Below, piece by piece: positions 30,947 through 41,854 of a stretch of DNA of 64,000 nt. The stretch lies in contig NZ_RWGU01000045.1 in the NCBI RefSeq assembly GCF_003944755.1, positions 118,447 through 182,446 on the forward strand. The letters are read 5' to 3'. Within the stretch, counting starts at the first letter, position 1; every line of letters begins with the position of its first letter. The position numbers and the translations under genes were made by a program. The notes beneath the pieces were generated by a model. It was not told the DNA's origin. It ran no database searches and worked only from the letters and a program-made list of their open reading frames with translations. The DNA is from Rhodovulum robiginosum. GTDB taxonomy: Bacteria > Pseudomonadota > Alphaproteobacteria > Rhodobacterales > Rhodobacteraceae.

Positions 30947-32674
30947 GTGCTGAAACGAATTTTCGCAAGCTTTGCATTTCTTGTGTTCACGGCACTTGCG
31001 GGCTGGGCGCAAGACCGCGCCTGGGTGCAGATCGAGGCGCACCCGTCGCTGCGCGAAGCAGAGGAGCGCGCCCGCGCCTATTCGGGCGCCTTCCAGGACG
31101 TCAACGCCTTCAGCCTCGGCTCGGGCTGGTACGCCATCGCGCTCGGCCCCTATACCGGCGAGGCCGCGGCCCGGCGCCTGAGCGATCTCAGGCGCGAGCG
31201 GCTGGTGCCCGGCGACAGTTTCGTGGCCGATGGCAGCGCCTTCCGCCAACAGATCTGGCCCGCCGGGGCGAATGCGCTGAGCGCGCCCGCCGTCGCCGCG
31301 CCGGCCGCGCCGGCCGCCCCCGAAGCGCCCGCCGGGATTGTTCTGCCCGACGAGACCCCCGCCGAGGCCAGGCGCAGCGAGCGGCTGTTGACCGCCGAGG
31401 AGCGCCGCGCCCTGCAGGAGGCGATGCAATGGGAAGGCTTTTACACCGCCGCCATCGACGGCGCCTTCGGGCGCGGCACACGGGCGGCCATGGCCGACTG
31501 GCAGGCGGCGAACGGCTATGAAGTGACCGGCGTGTTGACCACCCGCCAGCGCGCGGTGCTGAGTGAGGGTTACCGCGACGCGCTGGCCCGGCTCGGAATG
31601 CAAAGCGTCGATGAGGCCGAGGCCGGCATCCGCATCGACATGCCCGCGGGCCTCGTGACGTTTTCCCGCTACGAGCCGCCCTTCGTGCATTTCGCCCCCA
31701 AGGGCGACAGCGATGTGCGCGCCCTTCTGATCAGCCAGACCGGCGATCAGGCGACGCTTTTCGGCCTTTACGACATCATGCAGACGCTGGAGATCGTGCC
31801 GCTCGAGGGCGAGCGCGATCGCGGGCAGAATTCCTTCGTGCTGACCGGGCAGAACGAGACGCTGCATTCCTACACCTACGCCACGGTGTCGGACGGCACG
31901 GTCAAGGGCTTTACCCTGGCGTGGCCTCCCGAAGACGACAAGCTGATGCAGAAGGCCGTGCAGATGATGCGCGACAGCTTCGAGCCGGTGCGCGGCGTGG
32001 TGCTGGACGAGGCGCAGATCGACCCAGAGGCCGAACAAGGCTTCGACCTGCTGTCGGGGCTGGAAATCCGCCGGCCCGAATTTACGCGCTCGGGCTTTTT
32101 CGTCGACGATACGGGCCAAGTGCTGACCACCACTGACGGGCTGGGCCGGTGCAGCCGCATCACCGTCGGGGACGATCACGAGGCCGAAATCGCGGCGATA
32201 GACATGAAGCTGGGCCTCGCCGTGCTCAAACCGCGCGAGAACCTCGCGCCGCTGGGCTATGCCGCCTTTCGCACCTCCGAGCCGCGGCTCAAATCCGACG
32301 TGGCGGTGGCCGGCTATTCCTACGGCGCCGTGCTGACTCTGCCGGCACTGACCTACGGCGAACTGGCCGATTTGCGCGGACTGGACGGCGAGGTCAGCCG
32401 CCAGCGGCTGAACCTCTCGGCGTTGCCCGGCGATGTCGGCGGCCCGGTGATGGACGCCGCCGGCGCGGTTCTGGGGATCCTTCTGCCGCGCGAAGACGGC
32501 GCGCGGCAACTGCCCGACGAGGTGCGCTTTGCCGCCAATGTCGAGGCGATCGCGGGGTTCCTGTCGGCCAACGGCATCGCGGTCGACGCGGCGCTGCCCG
32601 ACGCCAGCCTGCCGCCCGAGGATCTCAGCACCCTGGCGGCCGACATGACCGTGCAGGTCTCCTGCTGGGAGTGA
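30947..32674 (+). CDS. Exported SPOR / peptidoglycan-binding protein with degenerate trypsin-like domain
   Basis: A 575-residue exported protein. The signal peptide VLKRIFASFAFLVFTALAGWAQ starts at GTG 30947. A SPOR-like repeat (WVQIEAHPSLREAEERARAY..GWYAIALGPY, about 25-85) is followed by an Ala/Pro linker and a PG_binding_1 domain (about 155-210: AMQWEGFYTAAIDGAFGRGTRAAMADWQ). The C-terminal 200 residues have a trypsin-like outline, but the catalytic residues are missing. The GNSGGP serine loop reads GDVGGP, the histidine site reads TTTDGLGR, and the DLALLK aspartate is LGLAVLK. It is probably a murein-binding pseudo-protease. It is the last gene before the hydrogenase cluster, 79 bases from hupT. 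Confidence 0.82.
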   Translation: MLKRIFASFAFLVFTALAGWAQDRAWVQIEAHPSLREAEERARAYSGAFQDVNAFSLGSGWYAIALGPYTGEAAARRLSDLRRERLVPGDSFVADGSAFRQQIWPAGANALSAPAVAAPAAPAAPEAPAGIVLPDETPAEARRSERLLTAEERRALQEAMQWEGFYTAAIDGAFGRGTRAAMADWQAANGYEVTGVLTTRQRAVLSEGYRDALARLGMQSVDEAEAGIRIDMPAGLVTFSRYEPPFVHFAPKGDSDVRALLISQTGDQATLFGLYDIMQTLEIVPLEGERDRGQNSFVLTGQNETLHSYTYATVSDGTVKGFTLAWPPEDDKLMQKAVQMMRDSFEPVRGVVLDEAQIDPEAEQGFDLLSGLEIRRPEFTRSGFFVDDTGQVLTTTDGLGRCSRITVGDDHEAEIAAIDMKLGLAVLKPRENLAPLGYAAFRTSEPRLKSDVAVAGYSYGAVLTLPALTYGELADLRGLDGEVSRQRLNLSALPGDVGGPVMDAAGAVLGILLPREDGARQLPDEVRFAANVEAIAGFLSANGIAVDAALPDASLPPEDLSTLAADMTVQVSCWE

Positions 32675-32732
32675 GCCGAACGTCAAGCGCACGGCGCGCG
32701 GGCGGCATTGGCAGATGACGGCATGCCATGTA

Positions 32733-32750
32733 TCCTCCGCCGGTGGAGGA
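32733..32750 (+). promoter_or_regulatory. Hairpin masking the hupT ribosome site
   Basis: TCCTCC (32733-32738) pairs with GGAGGA (32745-32750) around a GCCGGT loop. The right arm is the Shine-Dalgarno sequence of hupT, four bases before its ATG at 32754. If it forms in the mRNA it would lower hupT translation. Upstream, positions 32675-32732 must hold any promoter; none is obvious. Confidence 0.5.
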
Positions 32751-32753
32751 ATG

Positions 32754-34085
32754 ATGGCCGAGACGATCACCAAGGATCTGGTTTCAGGGTCGACCGAATT
32801 CTCGGACACGGTGTGGGCGAATGTGCTGGCGGCCGTCGACCGCACCTATGCCGAACTGGTCGGCTACCAGGAGCGGCTGGAGCGGCAGAACGCCGAGCTG
32901 GAAACGATGCGGTCGTTTCTCGCCTCGATCCTGTCATCGGTCTCGGACGTTCTGATCGTCGTGTCCCGGCAGGGCGCCATCGAAAAAGTGTCTGAGTCGG
33001 TCGCTGCGATGACCGGGCGGCCGCGCACTGCGCTGGCGGGGCAGCAGGTGGTGCAGCTCTTTGCCGAGGCCGATCGCGCGGCGGTCGTCGAGGGCATGCG
33101 CCGCGCCGCGCTGGACCGCGCGCCGGCGACCATCGAAAGCAGCCTGATCGCGCAGGACGGCCAGAGCCCTCTGGAATTGTCGATCAGTCCGCGGCTGGAC
33201 GAGCGCGGGCGCATCAGCGGCCACGTGCTGACCGGCCGTCCGCTGGGCGAATTGCGGCAGGCCTATGCCGATCTGGCCCATAGCCACGACGAGCTGAAAG
33301 CCGCCCAGACATTGCTGGTGCGCAATGAAAAACTCGCCTCGCTCGGCCGCCTTCTGGCCGGCGTCGCGCACGAGTTGAACAACCCGATCAGCTTTGTCTA
33401 TGCCAATGTCCACGCGCTTGAGCGGTACGGCGCGAAGTTCGAGGCCTATTTCGACAAGGTGCAGGCCGGCGCCAGCCGGGACGAGCTGGTCAAGCTGCGC
33501 GAAGAGCTGCGGCTCGACCGCGAAATCGGCAATCTGCGCGACGCGGTGGCCGGCGCGCGCGACGGCGCCGAGCGGGTGCGCGACATCGTCGAGGACCTGC
33601 GCCGCCTGTCCGCGGAGGGCACCGGCGAGATCATCGAGTTCGACCTCGTAGAGACCGCCAATGTCGCCACGACATGGGTGCTGCGCGGCACCAAGCGCGA
33701 GGTCAAAGTCACGTTCTCGGGCGAGCCGCGTGTCATGGTCCGGGGCCGGCCCGGCCACATCCAGCAGGTGGTGATGAACCTCGTGCAGAACGCCCTCGAC
33801 GCCCTGGAGACCGAGGAAAAGGGCCGGATCGATCTCGCCGCATCGCGCGAGAACGGGTTTGCCGTGCTGCGCGTGGCCGATAACGGCCCCGGCGTGCCAG
33901 AGGACGTGCGGCAGTCGATTTTCGATCCGTTCTTCACGACCAAGGACGTGGGCAAGGGCACCGGGCTGGGCCTGTCGATCAGCCACAAGATCACGCACGA
34001 ACATGGCGGCGACCTGCGGCTCTGCGCGGAAACGGACGGGACATGTTTCCAGGTCACGCTTCCGCTGCCCAAGGACCCTGTATGA
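32754..34085 (+). CDS. hupT: Hydrogenase-regulating histidine kinase HupT
   Basis: A soluble sensor kinase of 443 residues. Coiled-coil N-terminus (about 35-58), PAS domain (about 58-165), a connecting helix, then a dimerisation helix with His206 in LAGVAHELNNPISF. The HATPase domain has VVMNLVQNALDALE (N box), VADNGPGVPEDV (G1), FDPFFTTKDVGKGTGLGLSISHKI, seen as FDPFFTTKD and GKGTGLGLSI. In R. capsulatus HupT phosphorylates HupR and is itself controlled by the H2 sensor HupUV. The ATG at 32754 suits the spacing to GGAGG. Its stop overlaps the hupU start by four bases. There is no membrane segment, which fits a partner for cytoplasmic HupUV. Confidence 0.93.
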   Translation: MAETITKDLVSGSTEFSDTVWANVLAAVDRTYAELVGYQERLERQNAELETMRSFLASILSSVSDVLIVVSRQGAIEKVSESVAAMTGRPRTALAGQQVVQLFAEADRAAVVEGMRRAALDRAPATIESSLIAQDGQSPLELSISPRLDERGRISGHVLTGRPLGELRQAYADLAHSHDELKAAQTLLVRNEKLASLGRLLAGVAHELNNPISFVYANVHALERYGAKFEAYFDKVQAGASRDELVKLREELRLDREIGNLRDAVAGARDGAERVRDIVEDLRRLSAEGTGEIIEFDLVETANVATTWVLRGTKREVKVTFSGEPRVMVRGRPGHIQQVVMNLVQNALDALETEEKGRIDLAASRENGFAVLRVADNGPGVPEDVRQSIFDPFFTTKDVGKGTGLGLSISHKITHEHGGDLRLCAETDGTCFQVTLPLPKDPV

Positions 34086-35074
34086 ACGTTCTGTGGCTAC
34101 AGGCGTCTGGCTGCGGCGGCTGCACGATGTCGCTGCTGTGCGCCGAGGATCCGAATATTGTCGATCTGCTGGCGGGGGCGGGCATCCGGTTTCTGTGGCA
34201 CCCCGCTCTCAGCCTCGAGACCGGCGGCGAGGTCCACGCCCTGCTCGACCGGGTCGCGTCTGGCGCGTTGCCGCTCGACGTTCTGTGCGTCGAGGGGGCG
34301 ATCGCGCGGGGGCCGCGCGGTACCGGCCGCTATCAGATGCTGTCGGGCACCGGCCGGACGGTTCTGGACTGGGTGCGCCAGCTTGCGCCGCTGGCCCGGC
34401 ATGTTGTGGCCGTAGGCAGTTGCGCGGCCTATGGCGGCGTCACCAGCGCCGGAGAAAACCCCTCGGACGCGGCCGGGTTGCAATACGAGGGGACGCATCT
34501 GGGCGGCGTCCTGCCGGCGACGTTCCGCTGCGACGGCGGGTTGCCGGTGATCAACGTGGCGGGCTGCCCGACCCATCCCGACTGGGTGACCGAAACCCTG
34601 ATGCTGCTGGCCAACGGCGCCTTGGGCGCCGACGATCTGGACGCGCTGGGCCGGCCGCTGTTTTTCGCCCAGCACCTGGTACATCACGGCTGCCCCAAAA
34701 ACGAGTTCTACGAATACAAGGCCTCGGCCGTCCACCTGTGCGAGATCGGCTGCATGATGGAGCATCTGGGCTGCGTCGGCACCCAGGCGGTCGGCGATTG
34801 CAACATCCGGCCCTGGAACGGCTCGGGCAGTTGCACGCGCGGCGGCTATCCGTGTATTTCCTGCACTGCGCCCGAATTCGAAGAGCCCAAGCACGCCTTT
34901 ACCGAAACCCCCAAGGTCGCGGGCATCCCCGTGGGCCTGCCGTCGGACATGCCCAAGGCGTGGTTCATGGCGCTGGCCTCGTTGTCCAAGGCGGCCACGC
35001 CCGAGCGGCTGTCGAAGAACGCGACCTCGGACCGCGTGCGCATTCTGCCCACCCACAGGAAGCCGCCGGGATGA
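34082..35074 (+). CDS. hupU: Regulatory [NiFe]-hydrogenase small subunit (H2 sensor)
   Basis: The iron-sulfur subunit of the H2-sensing hydrogenase, 330 residues. It has no Tat signal and no C-terminal anchor, unlike HupS, so it is cytoplasmic. Cluster ligands are Cys11 and Cys14 in SGCGGCTMS, GSCAAYGG, GCPTHPDW, then HHGCPKNEFYEYKAS, CEIGCMMEHLGC and SCTRGGYPCISCTAPEF. The proximal site lacks the extra cysteines seen in HupS. It pairs with HupV and signals H2 to HupT. It overlaps hupT by four bases and hupV by four bases. Confidence 0.94.
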   Translation: MNVLWLQASGCGGCTMSLLCAEDPNIVDLLAGAGIRFLWHPALSLETGGEVHALLDRVASGALPLDVLCVEGAIARGPRGTGRYQMLSGTGRTVLDWVRQLAPLARHVVAVGSCAAYGGVTSAGENPSDAAGLQYEGTHLGGVLPATFRCDGGLPVINVAGCPTHPDWVTETLMLLANGALGADDLDALGRPLFFAQHLVHHGCPKNEFYEYKASAVHLCEIGCMMEHLGCVGTQAVGDCNIRPWNGSGSCTRGGYPCISCTAPEFEEPKHAFTETPKVAGIPVGLPSDMPKAWFMALASLSKAATPERLSKNATSDRVRILPTHRKPPG

Positions 35075-36498
35075 GCGAAAGCCGGCTCGTCGTGGGGCCG
35101 TTCAACCGCGTGGAAGGCGATCTGGAGGTCCAACTCGACGTGGCGGACGGCGCGGTGCAAAGCGCCCGGGTCAACGCGCCGCTCTATCGCGGGTTCGAGC
35201 GGATGCTGCTGGGGCGGGCGCCGTCGGATGCGCTGACGCTGACGCCGCGGATTTGCGGCATCTGCTCGATCAGCCAGTCCGCGGCGGCGGCGCGGGCGCT
35301 GGCGGCGGCGGGCGGTCACGCCGCCGCGCCGCAGGGCGCGGCAATCGCCGCGCTGATCCACGCGGTCGAGAACGTTTCGGACCACCTGTTCCATTTCAAC
35401 CTGTTCTTCATGCCCGATTTCACGCGCCCTACCTATGCCGCCCGCCCGTGGCATGGCCGCGCCGTGGACAGGTTTGCCGCGGCCGAGGGCGGCGCCCAGC
35501 GCGCGGCGATCGAGGCGCGGGCGGCGCTGATGCATATCCTGGGTCTGATGGCGGGCAAATGGCCCCACACGCTGGCGATCCAGCCCGGCGGCGTGACCCG
35601 CGCGCCCGGTCCCAGCGACAAGGTGCGGATCATGGCCAGCCTCACCGCCTTTCGCCGCTACCTGGAAGAGACCGTTTTCGGCGGCCCGCTGGAGGCGTTC
35701 GCCGAGATCGCCGACCGCGACGCGCTGATGGGATGGGGGCGCGGCGATGCCGGGCTGTTTCTGGATATCGCCGCCGATCTGGACCTCGACGCGCTCGGCC
35801 GCGGCAGCGGGCGCTATTTGTCCTTCGGGGCCTATCCGCAGGATTGCGGCCACGCCTTCGCGCCAGGCCTCTGGCGCGACGGTCGGCAAGACCCGCTGGA
35901 CCTGACGCGGATGGTCGAGGAGGTCGCCCATAGCTGGATGCTGGGGCCGGCCGCCCATCCCGCGGCCGGGCAGACCTTGCCGGATGAGGATATGCGCGAG
36001 GACGCCTATAGCTGGTGCAAGGCGCCGCGGCTGGCCGGCGAGACCATGGAAACCGGCGCGCTGGCCCGGCAGGTCGTCGATGGCCACCCGCTGGCGCGCG
36101 CGCTGGCGGGCGGCGGCGTTCTGGCCCGCGTGGCCGGCCGGCTGCTGGAACTGGCGCGCAGCCAGGCGGTGATGGAGCGGCTGGCACGCGAGATCGACGT
36201 CTCGGCCCGGTTCATGGACCCCGCGCCAGAGGTGCGCGCCGGTCAGGGTGCCGGTCTGGTCGAGGCCGCGCGCGGCGCCCTCGGCCATTGGGTCCGGGTC
36301 GAAAAGGGCCGGATCGCGGGCTATCAGATCGTCGCGCCGACGACCTGGAACTTCAGCCCGCGCGATGCCGCGGGCCAGCCCGGACCGCTGGAGGCCGCCC
36401 TTGTCGGGGCGCCGGTGGCGCCGGGCGAGACCACGCCGGTCACCGTGCAGCATATCGTGCGCTCGTTCGATCCCTGCATGGTCTGCACGGTGCACTAA
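35071..36498 (+). CDS. hupV: Regulatory [NiFe]-hydrogenase large subunit (H2 sensor)
   Basis: The Ni-Fe subunit of the H2 sensor, 475 residues. Both nickel motifs are present, RICGICSISQS near residue 65 and DPCMVCTVH at the very end. The protein stops at the histidine of the second motif, so it has no C-terminal extension for a protease. That is the mark of regulatory hydrogenases and contrasts with HupL. The shorter middle part also fits. It works with HupU; H2 binding relieves HupT action on HupR in R. capsulatus. The start overlaps hupU by four bases. Confidence 0.95.
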   Translation: MSESRLVVGPFNRVEGDLEVQLDVADGAVQSARVNAPLYRGFERMLLGRAPSDALTLTPRICGICSISQSAAAARALAAAGGHAAAPQGAAIAALIHAVENVSDHLFHFNLFFMPDFTRPTYAARPWHGRAVDRFAAAEGGAQRAAIEARAALMHILGLMAGKWPHTLAIQPGGVTRAPGPSDKVRIMASLTAFRRYLEETVFGGPLEAFAEIADRDALMGWGRGDAGLFLDIAADLDLDALGRGSGRYLSFGAYPQDCGHAFAPGLWRDGRQDPLDLTRMVEEVAHSWMLGPAAHPAAGQTLPDEDMREDAYSWCKAPRLAGETMETGALARQVVDGHPLARALAGGGVLARVAGRLLELARSQAVMERLAREIDVSARFMDPAPEVRAGQGAGLVEAARGALGHWVRVEKGRIAGYQIVAPTTWNFSPRDAAGQPGPLEAALVGAPVAPGETTPVTVQHIVRSFDPCMVCTVH

Positions 36499-36502
36499 AG
36501 CG

Positions 36503-38743
36503 ATGGATGGGCGCGAAATCCGCGTGCGCGGCCAGGTGCAGGGCGTGGGCTTTCGCCCCTTTGTCTGGCAACTGGCGCAGACCCACGGTGTATGCGGCGA
36601 GGTGTGCAACGATGCCCACGGTGTGCTGATCCGCGCCGCGGGCGGCGACCTGGACGCGTTCGAGGCCGCGCTCTCCGCCCGGCCCCCGGCACTGGCGCGG
36701 GTGGATGCGGTCGAGACCCGGTCCATCGCCTTTGCTGCCCCGCCCGAGGCCTTCGTCATCGCGGCCAGCGGCAGAGGGGGGGCCGAGACACGGGTCGCGC
36801 CCGATGCCGCGACCTGCGCCGCGTGCCTGGCCGAGATCCGCGCGCCGGGCCGCCGGCAGGGCTATGCCTTCACCAACTGCACCCATTGCGGCCCGCGTTT
36901 CACCATCCTCCGCCGGCTGCCCTACGACCGCGAACAGACGACGATGGCCGCGTTCGAAATGTGCCCCGCCTGCCGCGCGGAATACGACACCCCCGCCGAC
37001 AGGCGCTTTCACGCCCAGCCCATCGCCTGCCCCGACTGCGGCCCGCGCCTCTGGTTGGAAACCGACGGCCGCGAAAGCGCGGATGACCCCATCGTCGGCG
37101 CGGCCCGCATCCTTGCCGCGGGCGGCATCGTGGCGGTCAAGGGACTGGGCGGTTTTCACCTCGCCTGCGACGCGACCGATGCGGGCGCGGTCGAAACCCT
37201 GCGCCGCCGCAAGCGCCGCCCGTCCAAGCCTTTTGCCCTGATGGCCCGCCAAGAGGATCTGGCCGGGTTTTGCGCGCCCGGCGCGGCCGACTTGGCGCTG
37301 TTGCGGGACGCCGCCGCGCCCATCGTTCTGGTCCCGGGCACCGGCGCGCTGCCCGAATGCGTCGCGCCCGGAATGGATCGCCTCGGCGTCATGCTGGCCT
37401 ACACCCCGCTCCACCACCTGCTGCTGGACGCCGTAGAGCGCCCGCTGGTGATGACCTCGGGCAACCTCTCGGGCGAACCCCAAGCGATCGGCAATGACGA
37501 GGCCCGCGCCAAGCTTTCGGCCTTTGCCGATGCGTTTTTGATGCATGACCGCGCCATCGCCCGCCGGCTGGACGACAGCGTGGAACGCGCCGACCCGCCG
37601 ATGGTGCTGCGCCGCGCGCGGGGGCGGGTGCCGGGCACCCTGCCCCTGCCGCCGGGCTTCGAGCGGACGCCGCAGATCGTCGCCTATGGCGGGCAGATGA
37701 AGGCCGCGATTTGCCTGACCAAGAACGCGCAGGCGCTGCTCGGCCATCATCTGGGCGAGATGGGCGACGCGCTGACCTACGATGCCTTCGTCCAGGCGGA
37801 CCGCGACTACGCGGCGCTGTTCGGCCACCGCCCCGAGATCGCGGCCTGCGACCTGCACCCCGATTTCCGCGCGACGCAATATGCCGAGGCCACCGGGCTG
37901 CCGGTGGTGCGCGTCCAGCATCACCACGCGCACATGGCCGCCTGCCTGGCCGAGAACGGCTGGCCGCTGGACGGCGGCAGGGTTGCGGGCATCATTCTGG
38001 ACGGCCTGGGCCTCGGGCCCGACGGGACGGTCTGGGGCGGCGAGGTTCTGCTGGGCGATTATCGCGGCTTCGACCGGCGCGCCTGGCTGAAACCCGCGCC
38101 CCTGATCGGCGGCGACAAGGCGCAGGCCGAGCCGTGGCGCAACGCGCTGGTCCGGCTCGACGCGGCGGGGCTGGACGAGGCCGCCGACCGGCTGTTCGCG
38201 GGCGCCCCGCTGGCGCTGGCACGGCAGGCGGCCGCGGCGGGGCTGAACGCACCGCCCTCCTCTTCGGCCGGGCGGCTGTTCGATGCGGTGGCGGCTTGCC
38301 TCGGGCTCTGCCCGCTGGCGCAGGGGTTCGAGGGCGAGGCCGCGATGCGGCTGGAGGCGCTCGCGCGCACGGGCGACACGGGGGCCGGGTACGATTTCGA
38401 TGTGGCGGGGGGCGAAATCGACCCCGCGCCGATGTTCGCGGCCCTTGTCGCCGACCTCGGGGCCGGGACCGACGCCGCGCTGATCGCAGCGCGGTTCCAC
38501 ACCGGCCTTGCCCGGCAGTTCGCTGCCGCGGCCCGCGGGCTGGTGGAGCGCGGCGACGCCGAGGTGATCGTGCTGTCGGGTGGCTGTTTTCAAAACGCCC
38601 TGCTGCTGACAGAAATGCGCCGCGAACTGGCCGGCCTGCCGGTGCTGACCCATCGCGAAACGCCCGCCAATGACGGCGGCCTCGCGCTGGGCCAGGCGGC
38701 GGTCGCGGCCGCGGCGCGGCTTTCCCCTCCGGAAAGCAGCTGA
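36503..38743 (+). CDS. hypF: Carbamoyltransferase HypF
   Basis: It makes the thiocarbamate on HypE from carbamoyl phosphate and ATP, the source of the cyanide ligands. It has 746 residues with the standard four modules. An acylphosphatase domain (VRGQVQGVGFRPFVW, 7-90) is followed by two zinc fingers (CAACLAEI...NCTHCGPRF and CPACRAEYD..CPDCGPRL). The YrdC-like carbamoyl-adenylation domain has GGIVAVKGLGGFHLACDA, KRRPSKPFALM and TSGNLSGEP. The Kae1-like C-terminus has VQHHHAHMAACLAE, DGLGLGPDG, and LSGGCFQN. It lies 4 bases after hupV and before the hupS control region. Confidence 0.97.
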   Translation: MDGREIRVRGQVQGVGFRPFVWQLAQTHGVCGEVCNDAHGVLIRAAGGDLDAFEAALSARPPALARVDAVETRSIAFAAPPEAFVIAASGRGGAETRVAPDAATCAACLAEIRAPGRRQGYAFTNCTHCGPRFTILRRLPYDREQTTMAAFEMCPACRAEYDTPADRRFHAQPIACPDCGPRLWLETDGRESADDPIVGAARILAAGGIVAVKGLGGFHLACDATDAGAVETLRRRKRRPSKPFALMARQEDLAGFCAPGAADLALLRDAAAPIVLVPGTGALPECVAPGMDRLGVMLAYTPLHHLLLDAVERPLVMTSGNLSGEPQAIGNDEARAKLSAFADAFLMHDRAIARRLDDSVERADPPMVLRRARGRVPGTLPLPPGFERTPQIVAYGGQMKAAICLTKNAQALLGHHLGEMGDALTYDAFVQADRDYAALFGHRPEIAACDLHPDFRATQYAEATGLPVVRVQHHHAHMAACLAENGWPLDGGRVAGIILDGLGLGPDGTVWGGEVLLGDYRGFDRRAWLKPAPLIGGDKAQAEPWRNALVRLDAAGLDEAADRLFAGAPLALARQAAAAGLNAPPSSSAGRLFDAVAACLGLCPLAQGFEGEAAMRLEALARTGDTGAGYDFDVAGGEIDPAPMFAALVADLGAGTDAALIAARFHTGLARQFAAAARGLVERGDAEVIVLSGGCFQNALLLTEMRRELAGLPVLTHRETPANDGGLALGQAAVAAAARLSPPESS

Positions 38744-38960
38744 CCGCCCGGCCCGGCCTTTGGCAACCGCCTGACCGGAGGCCGCCAATGGGATTGCGCC
38801 GAAATATCCGTTAACAAATTTATTCTATTGCCTTTTTCCAGATTTCGGGCCGAGCACGGATTTTCTTTGCCCGTCCCTGCCCCCTCCTGCTTGCATACCC
38901 TGGGATACTGAAACTGCCCACGCGCCCCGGCGCGCCCGGGCCCAGGTAGGGAGAACCGTC
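38744..38960 (+). promoter_or_regulatory. Upstream region of hupSL
   Basis: A 217-base gap before the structural genes. Its middle (about 38800-38870) is strikingly A+T-rich, with ATATCCGTTAACAAATTTATTC, seen in part as GTTAACAAATTTATT, resembling an IHF-type bending site. TTGCGCCGAAA at 38794-38804 matches the reported HupR half-sites TTG-N5-CAA with one mismatch. In R. capsulatus this promoter is driven by sigma-70 polymerase with HupR and IHF. I could not fix the -10/-35 boxes. AGGGAGA before the TTG start is the ribosome site. Confidence 0.5.
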
Positions 38961-40046
38961 TTGGCCGAAATCGAAACCTTCTATGAGGTCATGCGCCGGC
39001 AGGGGATCACCCGGCGCAGCTTCATGAAATACTGTTCGCTCACGGCGGCGGCGCTGGGCTTGGGCCCGAGCTTCGTGCCGAAGATCGCACACGCGATGGA
39101 GACCAAGCCGCGCACCCCGGTGATCTGGGTCAACGGGCTGGAATGCACCTGCTGTTCGGAAAGCTTCATCCGCGGCGCCCACCCGCTGGCCAAGGACGTG
39201 GTGCTGTCGATGATCTCGCTCGACTATTCCCACACTCTGATGGCGGCGGCCGGGCATGCGGCAGAGGCGGCGCTGGAAGACACGATCGAGAAATACAAGG
39301 GCAACTACATCCTCGCCGTCGAAGGCAACCCGCCGCTGAACGAGGACGGGATGTATTGCATCGTCGGCGGCAAGCCGTTCGTCGACCAGCTGCGCCACGC
39401 CGCAAAAGACGCCAAGGCCGTGATCGCCTGGGGGGCCTGTGCCTCCTATGGCTGCGTGCAGGCCGCCGCGCCCAACCCCACCCAGGCCACGCCGGTGCAC
39501 AAGGTCATCACCGACAAGCCGATCATCAAGGTGCCCGGCTGCCCGCCCATCGCCGAGGTGATGACCGGCGTCATCACCTACATGCTGACCTTCGACCGGC
39601 TGCCGGAACTCGACCGCCAGGGCCGGCCCAAGATGTTCTATTCCCAGCGCATCCACGACAAATGCTATCGCCGGCCACATTTCGACGCGGGCCAGTTCGT
39701 CGAGGAGTGGGACGACGAGTACGCGCGCAAGGGCTATTGCCTCTACAAGATGGGCTGCAAGGGGCCGACCACCTACAACGCCTGCTCGACCGTGCGCTGG
39801 AACGAGGGCGTCAGCTTTCCGATCCAGTCGGGCCACGGCTGCATCGGCTGTTCCGAAGACGGGTTCTGGGACCAGGGCGGGTTCTACGACAGGCTGACCA
39901 CCGTCAAGCAGTTCGGGGTTGAGGCCACGGCCGACCAGATGGGTATTGCCGCCGCCGGTGCGGTGGGTGCGGGCATCGCCGCCCATATTGCCGCGAGCGC
40001 CTTGAAAAGCGCCCAGCGCAAGAAACAAGACAGCGAGGAGGTCTGA
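38961..40046 (+). CDS. hupS: Uptake [NiFe]-hydrogenase small subunit
   Basis: Electron-transfer subunit of the membrane-bound uptake hydrogenase, 361 residues. The Tat signal has RRSFMKY and would be cut after AHA at residue 45. Cys62, 64, 65, 160, 165 and 194 sit exactly 45 positions beyond Cys17, 19, 20, 115, 120 and 149 of Ralstonia HoxK. That is the six-cysteine set for the [4Fe-3S] proximal cluster of O2-tolerant enzymes. Medial and distal ligands follow ([39 protein letters not shown]). A C-terminal Ala/Gly helix anchors it (about 325-350). The start is TTG at 38961, preceded by AGGGAGA. Confidence 0.96.
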   Translation: MAEIETFYEVMRRQGITRRSFMKYCSLTAAALGLGPSFVPKIAHAMETKPRTPVIWVNGLECTCCSESFIRGAHPLAKDVVLSMISLDYSHTLMAAAGHAAEAALEDTIEKYKGNYILAVEGNPPLNEDGMYCIVGGKPFVDQLRHAAKDAKAVIAWGACASYGCVQAAAPNPTQATPVHKVITDKPIIKVPGCPPIAEVMTGVITYMLTFDRLPELDRQGRPKMFYSQRIHDKCYRRPHFDAGQFVEEWDDEYARKGYCLYKMGCKGPTTYNACSTVRWNEGVSFPIQSGHGCIGCSEDGFWDQGGFYDRLTTVKQFGVEATADQMGIAAAGAVGAGIAAHIAASALKSAQRKKQDSEEV

Positions 40047-40049
40047 TCC

Positions 40050-41840
<1,791 letters not shown>

Positions 41841-41854
41841 GGGAGGAAAACGCA

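Noticed and set aside
38867..38900. Possible sigma-54 promoter (-24/-12) before hupS around TTGCATACC
   Set aside because: The GG element at -24 is absent, and HupR lacks the residues needed to activate sigma-54.
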